From contig WRIZ01000008.1 in NCBI GenBank assembly GCA_009782475.1, positions 1 through 61,113 of the forward strand: a stretch of DNA of 61,113 nucleotides, given 5' to 3'. The notes under the pieces are model-generated. The model saw nothing but the letters and a program-made list of their open reading frames with translations. It was not told the DNA's origin and did not search any database. Source of the stretch: Oscillospiraceae bacterium (GTDB lineage Bacteria; Bacillota; Clostridia; Oscillospirales; UBA929). This document shows positions 22,225 through 30,355 of the stretch, piece after piece; the stretch's first letter is position 1, and every line of letters begins with the position of its first letter. Position numbers and translations under genes: made by a program.

Positions 22225-22644
22225 TCATCGAGGTTGCTTTTTCACCGTATCTTCCACCAAACAGAAGGCTTTCCACGAGCAGAGCTGATTGAAGATTTCC
22301 GCTATCCGTTCCATGCTTGGGCGTTTTTGGATGTATGGAATGACCAGCCTTAACAATGTCATCTGCGCAACCTGCGGGAACGACGGCGATTGCTCCATCT
22401 CGACCTTGCGCTGCGCGATTTCCAGCATGGTATCCGTCGTTTCGGTGTCTAAACCGCTCTCGGAGATCAGGATGGCGTGATGTAAAAAGTCGTGAACGGG
22501 ATTCCCCGGAACCCGGATTCGTTCAACAACCTGACTGGTCAGCGTGTCAGCATCCCACCCGCCGATCACTTCGGCAATCAGAACGGCAATCTCATCTATA
22601 GCCTCTTGCGGAAGGTTCATGTCTTTCATGATATGTTCACGCAT
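22225..22644 (-). CDS. Hypothetical protein, all-helical
   Basis: The 139-residue acidic, helical cytoplasmic protein starts MREHIMKDMNLPQEAIDEIA. No signal peptide, membrane segment or recognisable motif is seen; a HHAILISESGLDTE segment lies in the centre. The ribosome-binding site is poor, and ATG 22629 is an alternative start. It lies downstream of an AT-rich secreted-protein gene and upstream of the GH43 gene. I cannot assign a function. Confidence 0.55.
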   Translation of the reverse strand: MREHIMKDMNLPQEAIDEIAVLIAEVIGGWDADTLTSQVVERIRVPGNPVHDFLHHAILISESGLDTETTDTMLEIAQRKVEMEQSPSFPQVAQMTLLRLVIPYIQKRPSMERIAEIFNQLCSWKAFCLVEDTVKKQPR

Positions 22645-22658
22645 CTTACGTTAACTGA

Positions 22659-23177
22659 TTAGGAGCCAATTGAAATCATTGGGGTTGAATATGCTAAAAA
22701 ACATCCGCCGCCAGAAGCATATAAATTTGTTATTTGCACAGCACCCCAATCAGGGTAATAGAAAGTCTGACCTTGAGGATACTTGAAAGGAGACAAGTCA
22801 GATAAGGTAAACCTAAAATTGCCCATTGGCTGAGGGACTTTGCTCCAAACCTTTACGTCAAAAGATAAACTAACTGGGTGTAAATGAAAAATTGATGATG
22901 CTTCTTGATATGCAGCTACATGGAAATTATTATTGTCTACTTTTGAAAGGGTTAATGTTATTTCATGAGTAATAGTCGCACTTGACCGAGTTTTACTTTC
23001 TTCTGTTACATAAAATGTAAACTCAATCACATCAGGATTGTTGGCGTTTGTCTCTTTAAGTACATCAATGCTATTTTGAGCAGGATTGCAAATGTCGCTT
23101 TGAGCTGTTCCGAACGGTGCAACAGTAAAACACAAAGCGGTGACGAGTAAGTAAACGATCAATCTTTTCATTTTCAT
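22659..23177 (-). CDS. Small secreted protein in an AT-rich island
   Basis: The 172-residue protein has a signal peptide (MKMKRLIVYLLVTALCFTVA). The mature part is mostly beta-strand and contains SSATITHEITLTLSKVDNNN and a Gly/Cys-containing C-terminus (YASGGGCFLAYS). The gene and its upstream region are far more AT-rich than the neighbours, suggesting recent acquisition. TTAAGGAG precedes the ATG. No family is recognised. Confidence 0.7.
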   Translation of the reverse strand: MKMKRLIVYLLVTALCFTVAPFGTAQSDICNPAQNSIDVLKETNANNPDVIEFTFYVTEESKTRSSATITHEITLTLSKVDNNNFHVAAYQEASSIFHLHPVSLSFDVKVWSKVPQPMGNFRFTLSDLSPFKYPQGQTFYYPDWGAVQITNLYASGGGCFLAYSTPMISIGS

Positions 23178-23307
23178 GGGTAATTCTCCTTAATTGTTAT
23201 TTACCTTGTCGAGGCATAGAGTATGGTTTGGGAATTATGTATTATACCTCAATCCATTTCACTGAGAACCACTCCTTTCGTCATACAATAATGAATTATG
23301 CTTCTAT

Positions 23308-23336
23308 ATAGTATAATATTTGATTATATAAGTCAA
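23308..23336 (-). promoter_or_regulatory. AT-rich promoter of the secreted-protein gene
   Basis: On the minus strand TTGACT (23331-23336) and TACTAT (23308-23313) are 17 bases apart; an overlapping TATACT gives a 15-base spacer. The same AT-rich segment also contains TATAAT on the + strand, which may serve the divergent aldo/keto reductase gene. Confidence 0.45.
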
Positions 23337-23375
23337 TAGTTTGAAACTAAAATTTTTAATAAGGAGTCGATCCCA

Positions 23376-24515
23376 TTGCAATACAGAGAACTGGGAGCCA
23401 CGGGCAAACAAGTCGGCGTCATCGGTTTAGGATGCGAGCATCTCGATCGGAAGCCGTATGAACAGGTCGAGGAAACCATCGGCACGGCACTGGAACACGG
23501 CGTCAACCTCCTTGACGTATTCATGCCGGGAACCGAAGTGCGGGAGTTTATCGCCAAAGCACTGGGGGACAGGCGCAAGGAGGTCATGATCCAGGGGCAT
23601 ATCGGCTCGACCGACGTCAACCAGCAATACGACATCAGCCGTGACCTCCCGGCGGTGAAGAAATATTTTGAGGAACTGCTGCGGGTGTTCGGCACGATTG
23701 AGTTCGGGATGCTGTTTTTCATCGACTCGGAGGAGGACTATCAAAAGGTCTTCGAGACGGAGTTTATCACCTACGCCGAAAAACTGAAAAAGCAGGGCGA
23801 CATTCAGCACATCGGGTTTTCGTCGCACAATCCCGAAACAGCCGCCAAAGTGATCCAAACCGGGGTGCCGGATATGCTGATGTTCAGCGTCAACCCCGCG
23901 TTTGACATGCTGCCCTCCGGGGAATACATTTTCGACCATTTTGAAAAGGGGTTCGGCGCAGACCTCTTCCGCGGCCTTGACCCCAAACGCGCCGAACTGT
24001 ATAAACTCTGCCAGCAAAAACAGGTGGGCATCACCGCCATGAAAGCATTCGGCGGCGGCAAGCTGGTTTCGGCCGAGCATTCACCGTTCGCCAAACCGCT
24101 CACAACGGCGCAATGTATCCATTACGCCCTCTCCCGCCCCGCCGTGGCTTCCGTCCTGCCCGGATGTAAAACCAAAGACGAAATGCTGGACGCCCTTCGG
24201 TACTTGGATGTGAGCGAAGAGGAAAGAGCTTTTTCGGATGCCTTAAACACAGCCAGAACCGATTTTCATGGAAACTGCGTCTACTGCGGTCACTGCCAGC
24301 CTTGTCCGGCCAACATCGACATCGCCGCCGTGAATAAGTACCTCGACATCGCCCTGCTGGACAAAGAGAACATCCCGCCCTCCGTCCGCTCGCATTACCA
24401 TAGCCTTTCCAACGGCGGAACCGATTGCGTGATGTGCGGCAGCTGCGAAAAACGCTGCCCGTTCGGGGTAGCGATCATGGATAAAATGCGCGAAGCGGCG
24501 GAGTTATTCCGATAA
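23376..24515 (+). CDS. Aldo/keto reductase with C-terminal 4Fe-4S domain
   Basis: The 379-residue oxidoreductase has an AKR TIM barrel (YRELGATGKQVGVIGLGCEH at the start) and a C-terminal ferredoxin-like region with CVYCGHCQPCP near residue 299 and CVMCGSCEKRCPFGV near residue 356. The usual catalytic Tyr of AKRs is not evident in the FMPGTEVREF segment, so the barrel may act through the iron-sulfur centres. The start is TTG, supported by AAGGAG nine bases upstream. Its last 12 bases overlap the convergent phosphodiesterase gene. Confidence 0.88.
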   Translation: MQYRELGATGKQVGVIGLGCEHLDRKPYEQVEETIGTALEHGVNLLDVFMPGTEVREFIAKALGDRRKEVMIQGHIGSTDVNQQYDISRDLPAVKKYFEELLRVFGTIEFGMLFFIDSEEDYQKVFETEFITYAEKLKKQGDIQHIGFSSHNPETAAKVIQTGVPDMLMFSVNPAFDMLPSGEYIFDHFEKGFGADLFRGLDPKRAELYKLCQQKQVGITAMKAFGGGKLVSAEHSPFAKPLTTAQCIHYALSRPAVASVLPGCKTKDEMLDALRYLDVSEEERAFSDALNTARTDFHGNCVYCGHCQPCPANIDIAAVNKYLDIALLDKENIPPSVRSHYHSLSNGGTDCVMCGSCEKRCPFGVAIMDKMREAAELFR

Positions 24516-24998
24516 CCCCGCCTCTATGATCTGACACTGTATGCCCTTTTCGTCTATCGTGACCACTCCATACGTCTTCCGGCTCGGGGCTCCGCCCGTC
24601 CATCTGCGCCCGCCGCAGCTGCCGGGGTTCATCAGCAGCGTTTTGCCTGATTTCCCGATGTATGGCATATGGGTATGCCCGAAGAGGACGAGGTCTGCAC
24701 AGACCTCTTTACCCCTTCGGGCAATCTCATCCAGCCCTGTTTTCACACGGTAGACATGCCCGTGTGTATAGAAGATTTTCTTCCCGAGGATGGTGATCAG
24801 GTTTTCGTCCTCCCCGGCATAATCACAGTTCCCGCGTACACAGTAGAGCGGGACGTCATCCGGAATACGGGCGCGCAGGGCAAACGAATCCTGGATATGG
24901 TCGCCCAAATGGAAGACCGCGCCGGGGTTCTCAACGGCTACGCTTTCCAGCATGGAATCGATGCACTCATGCGAATCGGAGAGGATGAGGAGTTTCAT
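24504..24998 (-). CDS. YfcE/MJ0936-family metallophosphodiesterase
   Basis: The 164-residue calcineurin-like phosphoesterase has all metal motifs: LILSDSHE at the start, FHLGDHIQD, CVRGNCDYAG, TILGKKIFYTHGH, and LVLFGHTHMP. Members hydrolyse phosphodiesters with two bound metals. It starts one base after the stop of the zinc-ribbon gene, so the three minus-strand genes 26344-24504 form an operon. Confidence 0.93.
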   Translation of the reverse strand: MKLLILSDSHECIDSMLESVAVENPGAVFHLGDHIQDSFALRARIPDDVPLYCVRGNCDYAGEDENLITILGKKIFYTHGHVYRVKTGLDEIARRGKEVCADLVLFGHTHMPYIGKSGKTLLMNPGSCGGRRWTGGAPSRKTYGVVTIDEKGIQCQIIEAGLSE

Positions 24999-24999
24999 C

Positions 25000-25719
25000 T
25001 TACCAAAGACCGTCTAAGATGCTGCCCCAGTCTATATCGCCCCAATCGTAGTCGCCGTAGCCGTAATCATCATAGCCATAGTCGCCGTAACCGTAATCGT
25101 CGTTGCCGTAGTCATTGTGATTATTTCGGTTGTTTCCGCTGCTTCCGCCGCCTTTTCGGAACTCATCTCCGTCTACAAAGATCGAATCGCCTTCCTTGCG
25201 ATAGGACACCCAATCCTCTTCTCCGTAGGAATCCGTGATGTACATTCTGTTCCCGTCAATCCGGTATGTATATTTTTGCTCATAACCCCAATCATTGACC
25301 GTTACGGTTTTCCCGCTGAATGTAACAGTGTAACTCGAGTCATATACCGATGTATATGTCCCGCTCAGGCCGCCGCCTCCGCCCATGAACACGATCATCA
25401 GGATGATCCCCGCGATCAAAAGCGCGCCGCCGCCCACACATAGGCCGATGATCAGCCCTTTTTTGCTGTGTGCCTGCGGCGCCGGGGTCATATACCCCTG
25501 TGCCTGATACACCTGTTGTTGTGGCTGGTATTGCGGCATGGGCTGCTGATATTGGGGTTGCTGCTGAACTTGCGGCTGAACCTGTTGTTGATATTGCGGC
25601 TGTTGTTGTACAGGCTGCTGGTAGGCTTGCGGCTGTGCGGCCTGCTGAACCGGCTGGCCGCAGGCCGGACAGAAACGCACCGTTTCGGGCATTTGTGTAT
25701 TACAGTTGGTGCAGAACAT
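25000..25719 (-). CDS. Zinc-ribbon, Gln-rich, single-pass membrane protein (paralogue 1)
   Basis: The 239-residue protein has an N-terminal zinc ribbon (MFCTNCNTQMPETVRFCPAC), a Gln/Pro-rich disordered stretch (about residues 30-90), one membrane helix (GLIIGLCVGGGALLIAGIIL) and an extracytoplasmic beta domain (LSGTYTSVYDSSYTVTFSG). The tail is of low complexity, dominated by Asp, Tyr and Gly. Paralogue 2 lies immediately upstream. The zinc ribbon would be cytoplasmic and the beta domain outside. The role is unknown. Confidence 0.85.
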   Translation of the reverse strand: MFCTNCNTQMPETVRFCPACGQPVQQAAQPQAYQQPVQQQPQYQQQVQPQVQQQPQYQQPMPQYQPQQQVYQAQGYMTPAPQAHSKKGLIIGLCVGGGALLIAGIILMIVFMGGGGGLSGTYTSVYDSSYTVTFSGKTVTVNDWGYEQKYTYRIDGNRMYITDSYGEEDWVSYRKEGDSIFVDGDEFRKGGGSSGNNRNNHNDYGNDDYGYGDYGYDDYGYGDYDWGDIDWGSILDGLW

Positions 25720-25741
25720 GACTCCACATCCTTCCAAATCG

Positions 25742-26344
25742 TTATTTCTTTCTGAGTTCGTCTCCGTCTAAATAGATCGTATTACCGTCTTTCCGGTAGC
25801 TCATGTCTTGATCCTGCGTAAATCCAAGTATATCCATGGTAAAGGTCAGCGTATCCCCGTTTATCTTGTAGGTGCCGCTGAATTCCATCCCATACGCGTT
25901 CATAGACATTTTATTGCTGCCGCTGAAAGAAACGCTGACACTGGAATCGTCTACCGATACATAGGTTCCGTTCAGGCCATCGCTGCCGCCATTGAACACA
26001 AAGACAAAGAGCAATACCGCCGCGATGGCAAGGACGGCGACGGCGGACGTCAGGCCGACAATCAGCCCTGTGCGGCTCTTTTTCTGCTGTGCGGGATAAT
26101 ACGGCTGCCCGTACGGCGTTTGGGGCTGTTGATATTGCTGCTGGTATTGCGGTTGAGGCTGCTGATACGATTGCGCGGGTTGCTGGTATTGGGGCTGCGG
26201 CTGCGGTTGGAATTGCTGTTGGGGCTGCTGAACCTGCGGCGCGGGTTGCTGGTATTGAGGTGCGGCCGGCTGAGCCGGCTGACCGCAGACAGGGCAGAAG
26301 CGCACCGTATCGGGCATTTGAGCATTGCAATTCTGACACGTCAT
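25742..26344 (-). CDS. Zinc-ribbon, Gln-rich, single-pass membrane protein (paralogue 2)
   Basis: The 200-residue protein has the same design as its downstream neighbour: MTCQNCNAQMPDTVRFCPVC ribbon, Gln/Pro-rich spacer, membrane helix after KKSRTG, and a beta domain beginning LNGTYVSVDDSSVSVSFSG and ending DGDELRKK. It lacks the Asp/Tyr/Gly tail. AGGAGG precedes ATG 26344. The pair arose by tandem duplication; the extracytoplasmic domain resembles small lipocalin-like DUF domains that sense or bind ligands, but this is not proven. Confidence 0.85.
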   Translation of the reverse strand: MTCQNCNAQMPDTVRFCPVCGQPAQPAAPQYQQPAPQVQQPQQQFQPQPQPQYQQPAQSYQQPQPQYQQQYQQPQTPYGQPYYPAQQKKSRTGLIVGLTSAVAVLAIAAVLLFVFVFNGGSDGLNGTYVSVDDSSVSVSFSGSNKMSMNAYGMEFSGTYKINGDTLTFTMDILGFTQDQDMSYRKDGNTIYLDGDELRKK

Positions 26345-26413
26345 CGTACATCCTCCTAGCATTCTCTCGCTTTACTACAGTATATCATGTCAAGCAACAA
26401 TGAGCAAGACCTT

Positions 26414-27742
26414 TTAACCGTCTCCCCGTTCCCGGATACTCAGCCGGATGGGCGTGCCTGTCAGGGAAAAGGTCTCCCGTATCTGATTTTCGAGGTAACG
26501 CTTGTAGGAGTAATGGAAGAGCCTCGCATCGTTGCAGAAGGCGATGAAATGCGGCGGAGCCGTCCCGGCCTGTGTCATATAGTAGATTTTCAGCCGCCGC
26601 CCTCTGTCGGACGGGGGCTGTACCCTGGCGACGGCTTCGGCCAAAAACCCGTTGAGCTGCCCGGTGGTCACCCGCCGCCTGCTCTGTTCCACGCATTCGC
26701 GGATGAGCGGAAAGAGTTTATCTACCCGCTGCCCGGTTTTGGCGGAGATGCACAGGATGGGCGCGTAAGGCATATAGGCCAGTTTGGCCCGAACCTCGTT
26801 GACCGTTTTCCCCATGGTTTTCTCGTCCTTGTTCTCCACCGCGTCCCACTTGTTGACCACGATAACCGACGGCTTGCCCGCCTCGTGCGCCACGCCCGCC
26901 ACCTTGGTGTCCTGCTCGGTGACTCCTTCCAGCGCGTCGATCAGGATGAGGCAAATATCGCTCCGTTCGGCGGCCGATACGGCGCGCAGGACGCTGTAGT
27001 ATTCGATTCCGGCGTCTATTCTGGATTTCCGGCGCATCCCCGCGGTATCGGTCAGGAGAAATTTTCCGGCTTCGTTCTCAAACGCGCTGTCAACAGCGTC
27101 GCGGGTCGTGCCGGGAACGTCGCTGACAATGGTGCGCTCTATGCCGAGGATATTATTCATCAGGGAGCTTTTTCCGGCGTTTGGTTTGCCGATGATGGCC
27201 ACTTTAATCGGCGCGTCTTCGGGGTCAACATCCGTTTCGGCGGGGACGGGTGGCATCAAATCAAAACAAGCGTCCAGCAGGTCGCCCGTTCCGTGCCCGT
27301 GCAACGCCGAAACTGGGATGGGTTCGCCCAGCCCGAGATTGTAGAACTCATACACTTCGGCGGGCGGCGCGCCCACGCCGTCTACCTTGTTCACCGCCGC
27401 CACGACCGGCTTCCTGCTCCGTTGCAGCATGGCGGCCACGTCGGCGTCGGCCGCCGTAACCCCTGTTTTGACGTCACAAACCAGCACAATGACGTCGGCG
27501 GTATCAACGGCGATCTCCGCCTGTTTGCGCATGAAAAGCAGCATGTCGTCGTCGGTATGCGGCTCTATCCCGCCTGTGTCTATGAGTGTAAACGTCCGGC
27601 CGCGCCATTCGCATTGGGCATACAAACGGTCACGGGTCACGCCCGGCGTATCCTCAACGATTGAGAGGCGTTTGCCGGACAACTTATTAAACAGCAGGCT
27701 TTTCCCCACATTGGGGCGGCCTACGATGGCAATGGTGTTCAT
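26414..27742 (-). CDS. der: Ribosome biogenesis GTPase Der (EngA)
   Basis: The 442-residue protein carries two tandem GTPase domains and a KH-like C-terminal domain for 50S assembly. The first P-loop is VGRPNVGKS at residue 7, with DTGG; the second is IGKPNAGKS near residue 180, with DTAGMRRKS, and VVNKWD follows. The start at 27742 overlaps the stop of the phosphotransferase gene (ATGA). Length matches the family. Confidence 0.96.
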   Translation of the reverse strand: MNTIAIVGRPNVGKSLLFNKLSGKRLSIVEDTPGVTRDRLYAQCEWRGRTFTLIDTGGIEPHTDDDMLLFMRKQAEIAVDTADVIVLVCDVKTGVTAADADVAAMLQRSRKPVVAAVNKVDGVGAPPAEVYEFYNLGLGEPIPVSALHGHGTGDLLDACFDLMPPVPAETDVDPEDAPIKVAIIGKPNAGKSSLMNNILGIERTIVSDVPGTTRDAVDSAFENEAGKFLLTDTAGMRRKSRIDAGIEYYSVLRAVSAAERSDICLILIDALEGVTEQDTKVAGVAHEAGKPSVIVVNKWDAVENKDEKTMGKTVNEVRAKLAYMPYAPILCISAKTGQRVDKLFPLIRECVEQSRRRVTTGQLNGFLAEAVARVQPPSDRGRRLKIYYMTQAGTAPPHFIAFCNDARLFHYSYKRYLENQIRETFSLTGTPIRLSIRERGDG

Positions 27743-28626
27743 GGCGTTACAAACCCGTCTTTCAATCGGTTGAGGAAAAACATCATACATTCGTGATAAT
27801 TCAAATCATGGTTGACCGACTTGGCCTCCATCGCGTGGTGCAGCAATGCCCAGCTGATCTCCCGCAGCATGTTCATATACTTCATATCCCACAGCAGCCC
27901 GGCAAACTCATCCTCAACACGGCCGAAATACCGTTCCAGCAGCAACGTATCCATTGCCTCATCGTATTTGTTGTGGAACGAAACCGTTGCCAAGTCGAAG
28001 AAGATGCTCCCCACGCCGGAGAGTTCCCAGTCGATCAAGCGCAGTTCGCCGCTTTCGTTCTCCAAAAAGTTGAAAACGGCATAGGCGTCGTTGTGGCAGT
28101 ATGCTTCGGTATAATGCTCAACCTTTGAAGCGCGGTTTTGGATGGCGTCCATCTCCCGCAGCACGTCGTCCAGCCCGTCAGGCCAACCGGCATTCAGTTT
28201 CCGCGCCCCGTCCAAATACCGCCCCACCAAGTCAAACGGCGAGCAAACCCTGTTTACGCCGGTGATGGTATGCGCTTTGCGCAGGATGTCCGCTATTTTT
28301 TCAATCACTTCGGGCTGCCGGGCTTTTTCCTCCGTCAGCACCTGCCCCGGGAAAAACTCGGTGACCATATACTCAGAGGTTCCGGCCAGTACCTCCATCC
28401 CGATCCCCAGCGCGTGGGCTTTGCGGATGGCTTCGGCTTCCTCCAGCCTGTCCAGCAAAAGATAGTCGTTCTGACCCCCGTTGATGCGCATGGCATACGG
28501 AACCCCATCGGCAAAGACTTTATAGGTGGTATTGCTCATCCCGCCGTTGAGCGGCCCATAGGTGACGGTTTTGCCCTGCCATAGGCTGATTTCGGGTAAA
28601 ATAGATTCAATCGTTCGCATCTTCAT
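27739..28626 (-). CDS. Phosphotransferase, choline-kinase/aminoglycoside-kinase fold
   Basis: The 295-residue protein resembles LicA/choline kinase-like enzymes: an N-lobe with GPLNGGMSNTTYKVFADG, the catalytic loop YCHNDAYAVFNFL, and the metal motif LIDWELSG. The catalytic loop has one residue more between Asp and Asn than the usual HxDxxxxN pattern. The substrate is unknown; choline or another small alcohol or sugar is plausible. It overlaps both neighbours by four bases (DUF512 gene upstream, der downstream). Confidence 0.85.
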   Translation of the reverse strand: MKMRTIESILPEISLWQGKTVTYGPLNGGMSNTTYKVFADGVPYAMRINGGQNDYLLLDRLEEAEAIRKAHALGIGMEVLAGTSEYMVTEFFPGQVLTEEKARQPEVIEKIADILRKAHTITGVNRVCSPFDLVGRYLDGARKLNAGWPDGLDDVLREMDAIQNRASKVEHYTEAYCHNDAYAVFNFLENESGELRLIDWELSGVGSIFFDLATVSFHNKYDEAMDTLLLERYFGRVEDEFAGLLWDMKYMNMLREISWALLHHAMEAKSVNHDLNYHECMMFFLNRLKDGFVTP

Positions 28627-29972
28627 TCCTGCTTTCCGTCGGATAAACCGACACCGTAAGTATCATACAAAGCCCTCCATAAACCCTCGGCGTCCGGCTC
28701 AACCGGCTCGACCGGGACGCCCAGTTTCTCCGATAATGCATTGACCGTCATATCATCTAAAAAAATATCTTCGCCTCGCCGCAACATACTAGACGGGATC
28801 AGCACCCGTTCGCCCAAGTCTTTGCCCTGCAAGCCGTGCAGCAGATCGCTTCCGGTCAGCAGCCCGGCCACGTCCACCGTTTTGCCGAAGAAGCGGTTTT
28901 CGATCGGGACGACGGTCACGTTTGGGGTTGGTTTCAACAGCTCCGTCAGCATCGGCGCGGCGGCAAAGCCTGTGGCAATTGTTACTCCTCCCGCCGCCTG
29001 CGGGCGGGATTCTCCTCCCGTCGGCTTCGCCGACACCCTCCTCTGAGAGGAGGGCTTTGCCTCCCTCGCAGAGGGAGGTGGCACGAAGTGCCGGAGGGAG
29101 TTCCAATCATCCATAAACAGCGATAGCATCCCGACGCCGTTCTCCAGTTGCGGAAAGTCCATGTAATACTCCGCCGGGGGGATGGGCAGCCCGGCGCGGA
29201 GCAGTATCTCGTCCGAGCACCACACGTTGAGGAAGGATTCGGCCGCTTCGACCGCCGCTAAGGCGTCCTCTTTTGACACCGGATGCAGATAGGTCAGCCC
29301 GGCGCGGTGTTTGGTCAGCCCCACCGGGACGATGGAGGTGGAAATCAAAGCGTCGCCCAGCGTTTGGAGGTCGTTCAGGGTTCGGATAAGGTGTTCGCCG
29401 TCGTTGACGGTGGGGCAGAGGACGATCTGCGCGTTCATTTTAACGCCCGCATCCGCTAGGCGGCGCATGATGGAGAGGCAGTTTCCGACCTGTTTGCTGC
29501 GCAGCATCCTCTCCCGCAGCGCGGGGTCAGTCGTGTGGACAGAAATGCCCAGCGGGCTGATTTTATATTCGCATATCCTGTTTAACTCATCGCGTGACAG
29601 ATTGGTCAGCGTGATGTAGTTTCCTTGCAGGAAGGAGAGCCTCGCGTCGTCGTCTTTGACGCGCAAGCTGGCGCGGCAGCCTTTCGGGTTTTGGTCGATG
29701 AAGCAGAAGATGCAGTTGTTGACGCAGGTCTGCCCGCCGCCGGGCAGGTCTTCCTCAAACGACAGCCCGATGTCGCCGCCTTCGTCATGCCTAAGCAAAA
29801 CAAACCGCGCGTCGCCGTCCGGCGCGCGCAGTTCCAACCGCAATTCCCGTTCATAGGTTTGGTAATGGACGTCCAAGATGTCTCTCACCGGCTGCCCGTT
29901 GACCGAGACCAACGCTTCGCCGATGAGGACGCCCGCCCGGCGGGACACGCCGGATACGCTAGAAATGCGCAT
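28623..29972 (-). CDS. DUF512 radical SAM protein with PDZ domain, carrying an in-frame repeat insertion
   Basis: The 449-residue protein has an N-terminal PDZ-like domain (MRISSVSGVSRRAGVLIGEA), a radical-SAM CxxxCxxC motif in TCVNNCIFCFIDQ near residue 82, and a C-terminal DUF512 domain. Between LSLFMDDW and VTIATGFAAAP lies a segment of roughly 39 residues encoded by palindromic repeat copy 3 (28984-29102). It keeps frame but is unlike the rest of the protein. The start codon is preceded by GGAGGGAG from repeat copy 4. The biological role of the family is undefined. Confidence 0.88.
   Translation of the reverse strand: MRISSVSGVSRRAGVLIGEALVSVNGQPVRDILDVHYQTYERELRLELRAPDGDARFVLLRHDEGGDIGLSFEEDLPGGGQTCVNNCIFCFIDQNPKGCRASLRVKDDDARLSFLQGNYITLTNLSRDELNRICEYKISPLGISVHTTDPALRERMLRSKQVGNCLSIMRRLADAGVKMNAQIVLCPTVNDGEHLIRTLNDLQTLGDALISTSIVPVGLTKHRAGLTYLHPVSKEDALAAVEAAESFLNVWCSDEILLRAGLPIPPAEYYMDFPQLENGVGMLSLFMDDWNSLRHFVPPPSAREAKPSSQRRVSAKPTGGESRPQAAGGVTIATGFAAAPMLTELLKPTPNVTVVPIENRFFGKTVDVAGLLTGSDLLHGLQGKDLGERVLIPSSMLRRGEDIFLDDMTVNALSEKLGVPVEPVEPDAEGLWRALYDTYGVGLSDGKQE
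28984..29102. repeat. Palindromic dispersed repeat, family B copy 3, inside a coding region
   Basis: The 119-base block has ACTCC...GGAGT ends and internal palindromes CCGCCGCCTGCGGGCGG, GTCGGCTTCGCCGAC, CCTCCTCTGAGAGGAGG and CCTCCCTCGCAGAGGGAGG. It interrupts the DUF512 reading frame without a stop codon on the coding strand. Confidence 0.85.
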
Positions 29973-29974
29973 AA

Positions 29975-30071
29975 ACTCCCTCCGGCGCTTCGCGCCACCT
30001 CCCTCTCAGAGGGAGGCAAGAACATGCCCTCCTCTTAGAGGAGGGTGCCGGCGCAGCCGGCGGGAGGAGTT
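29975..30071. repeat. Palindromic dispersed repeat, family B copy 4
   Basis: The 97-base block fills the gap between rpmF and the DUF512 gene. Its ends are near-perfect inverted repeats (ATAAACTCC.../...GGAGTTTAT). The left end supplies the ribosome-binding site of the DUF512 gene; the right end abuts the TAA stop of rpmF. Internal palindromes are CCTCCCTCTCAGAGGGAGG and CCTCCTCTTAGAGGAGG. Confidence 0.85.
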
Positions 30072-30268
30072 TATTTTTTCTTCTTACCGTCTTCCAGCTT
30101 GAGCACGTCGCGGCCGTTGTAGAACCCGCAGGCTTTGCAGGTCACATGCTGACGGCGCAGTTCGCCGCATTTCGGGCAGGCCGAGAGATTGGGCGCGTCG
30201 AGACGCCACACCGAGCTGCGCCGGAGAGCTTTGCGTTGTTTACTGGTCTTAAACTTTGGAACCGCCAT
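30071..30268 (-). CDS. rpmF: 50S ribosomal protein L32
   Basis: The 65-residue protein (MAVPKFKTSKQRKALRRS at the start) contains the zinc ribbon ACPKCGELRRQHVTCKACGFY and a KKKK tail. Length and sequence are typical of L32. The usual upstream partner (YceD/DUF177) is absent; a consensus promoter lies directly upstream at 30308-30336, so it begins its own transcript. Confidence 0.97.
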   Translation of the reverse strand: MAVPKFKTSKQRKALRRSSVWRLDAPNLSACPKCGELRRQHVTCKACGFYNGRDVLKLEDGKKKK

Positions 30269-30307
30269 AACTTGGTCACCTCCGTATCATAAAGCGATGC
30301 AAAGAGC

Positions 30308-30336
30308 ATTATACTATTCATGGCAGACTATGTCAA
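30308..30336 (-). promoter_or_regulatory. Consensus sigma-A promoter of rpmF
   Basis: On the minus strand TTGACA (30331-30336) and TATAAT (30308-30313) are separated by 17 bases, with the expected start about 35 bases upstream of the rpmF ATG. Confidence 0.88.
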
Positions 30337-30355
30337 GAAGATTTGCGGGTGAATT

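Noticed and set aside
26387-27664. A 425-codon open frame opposite der
   Set aside because: Der motifs on the minus strand are unambiguous; the antisense frame has no start context.
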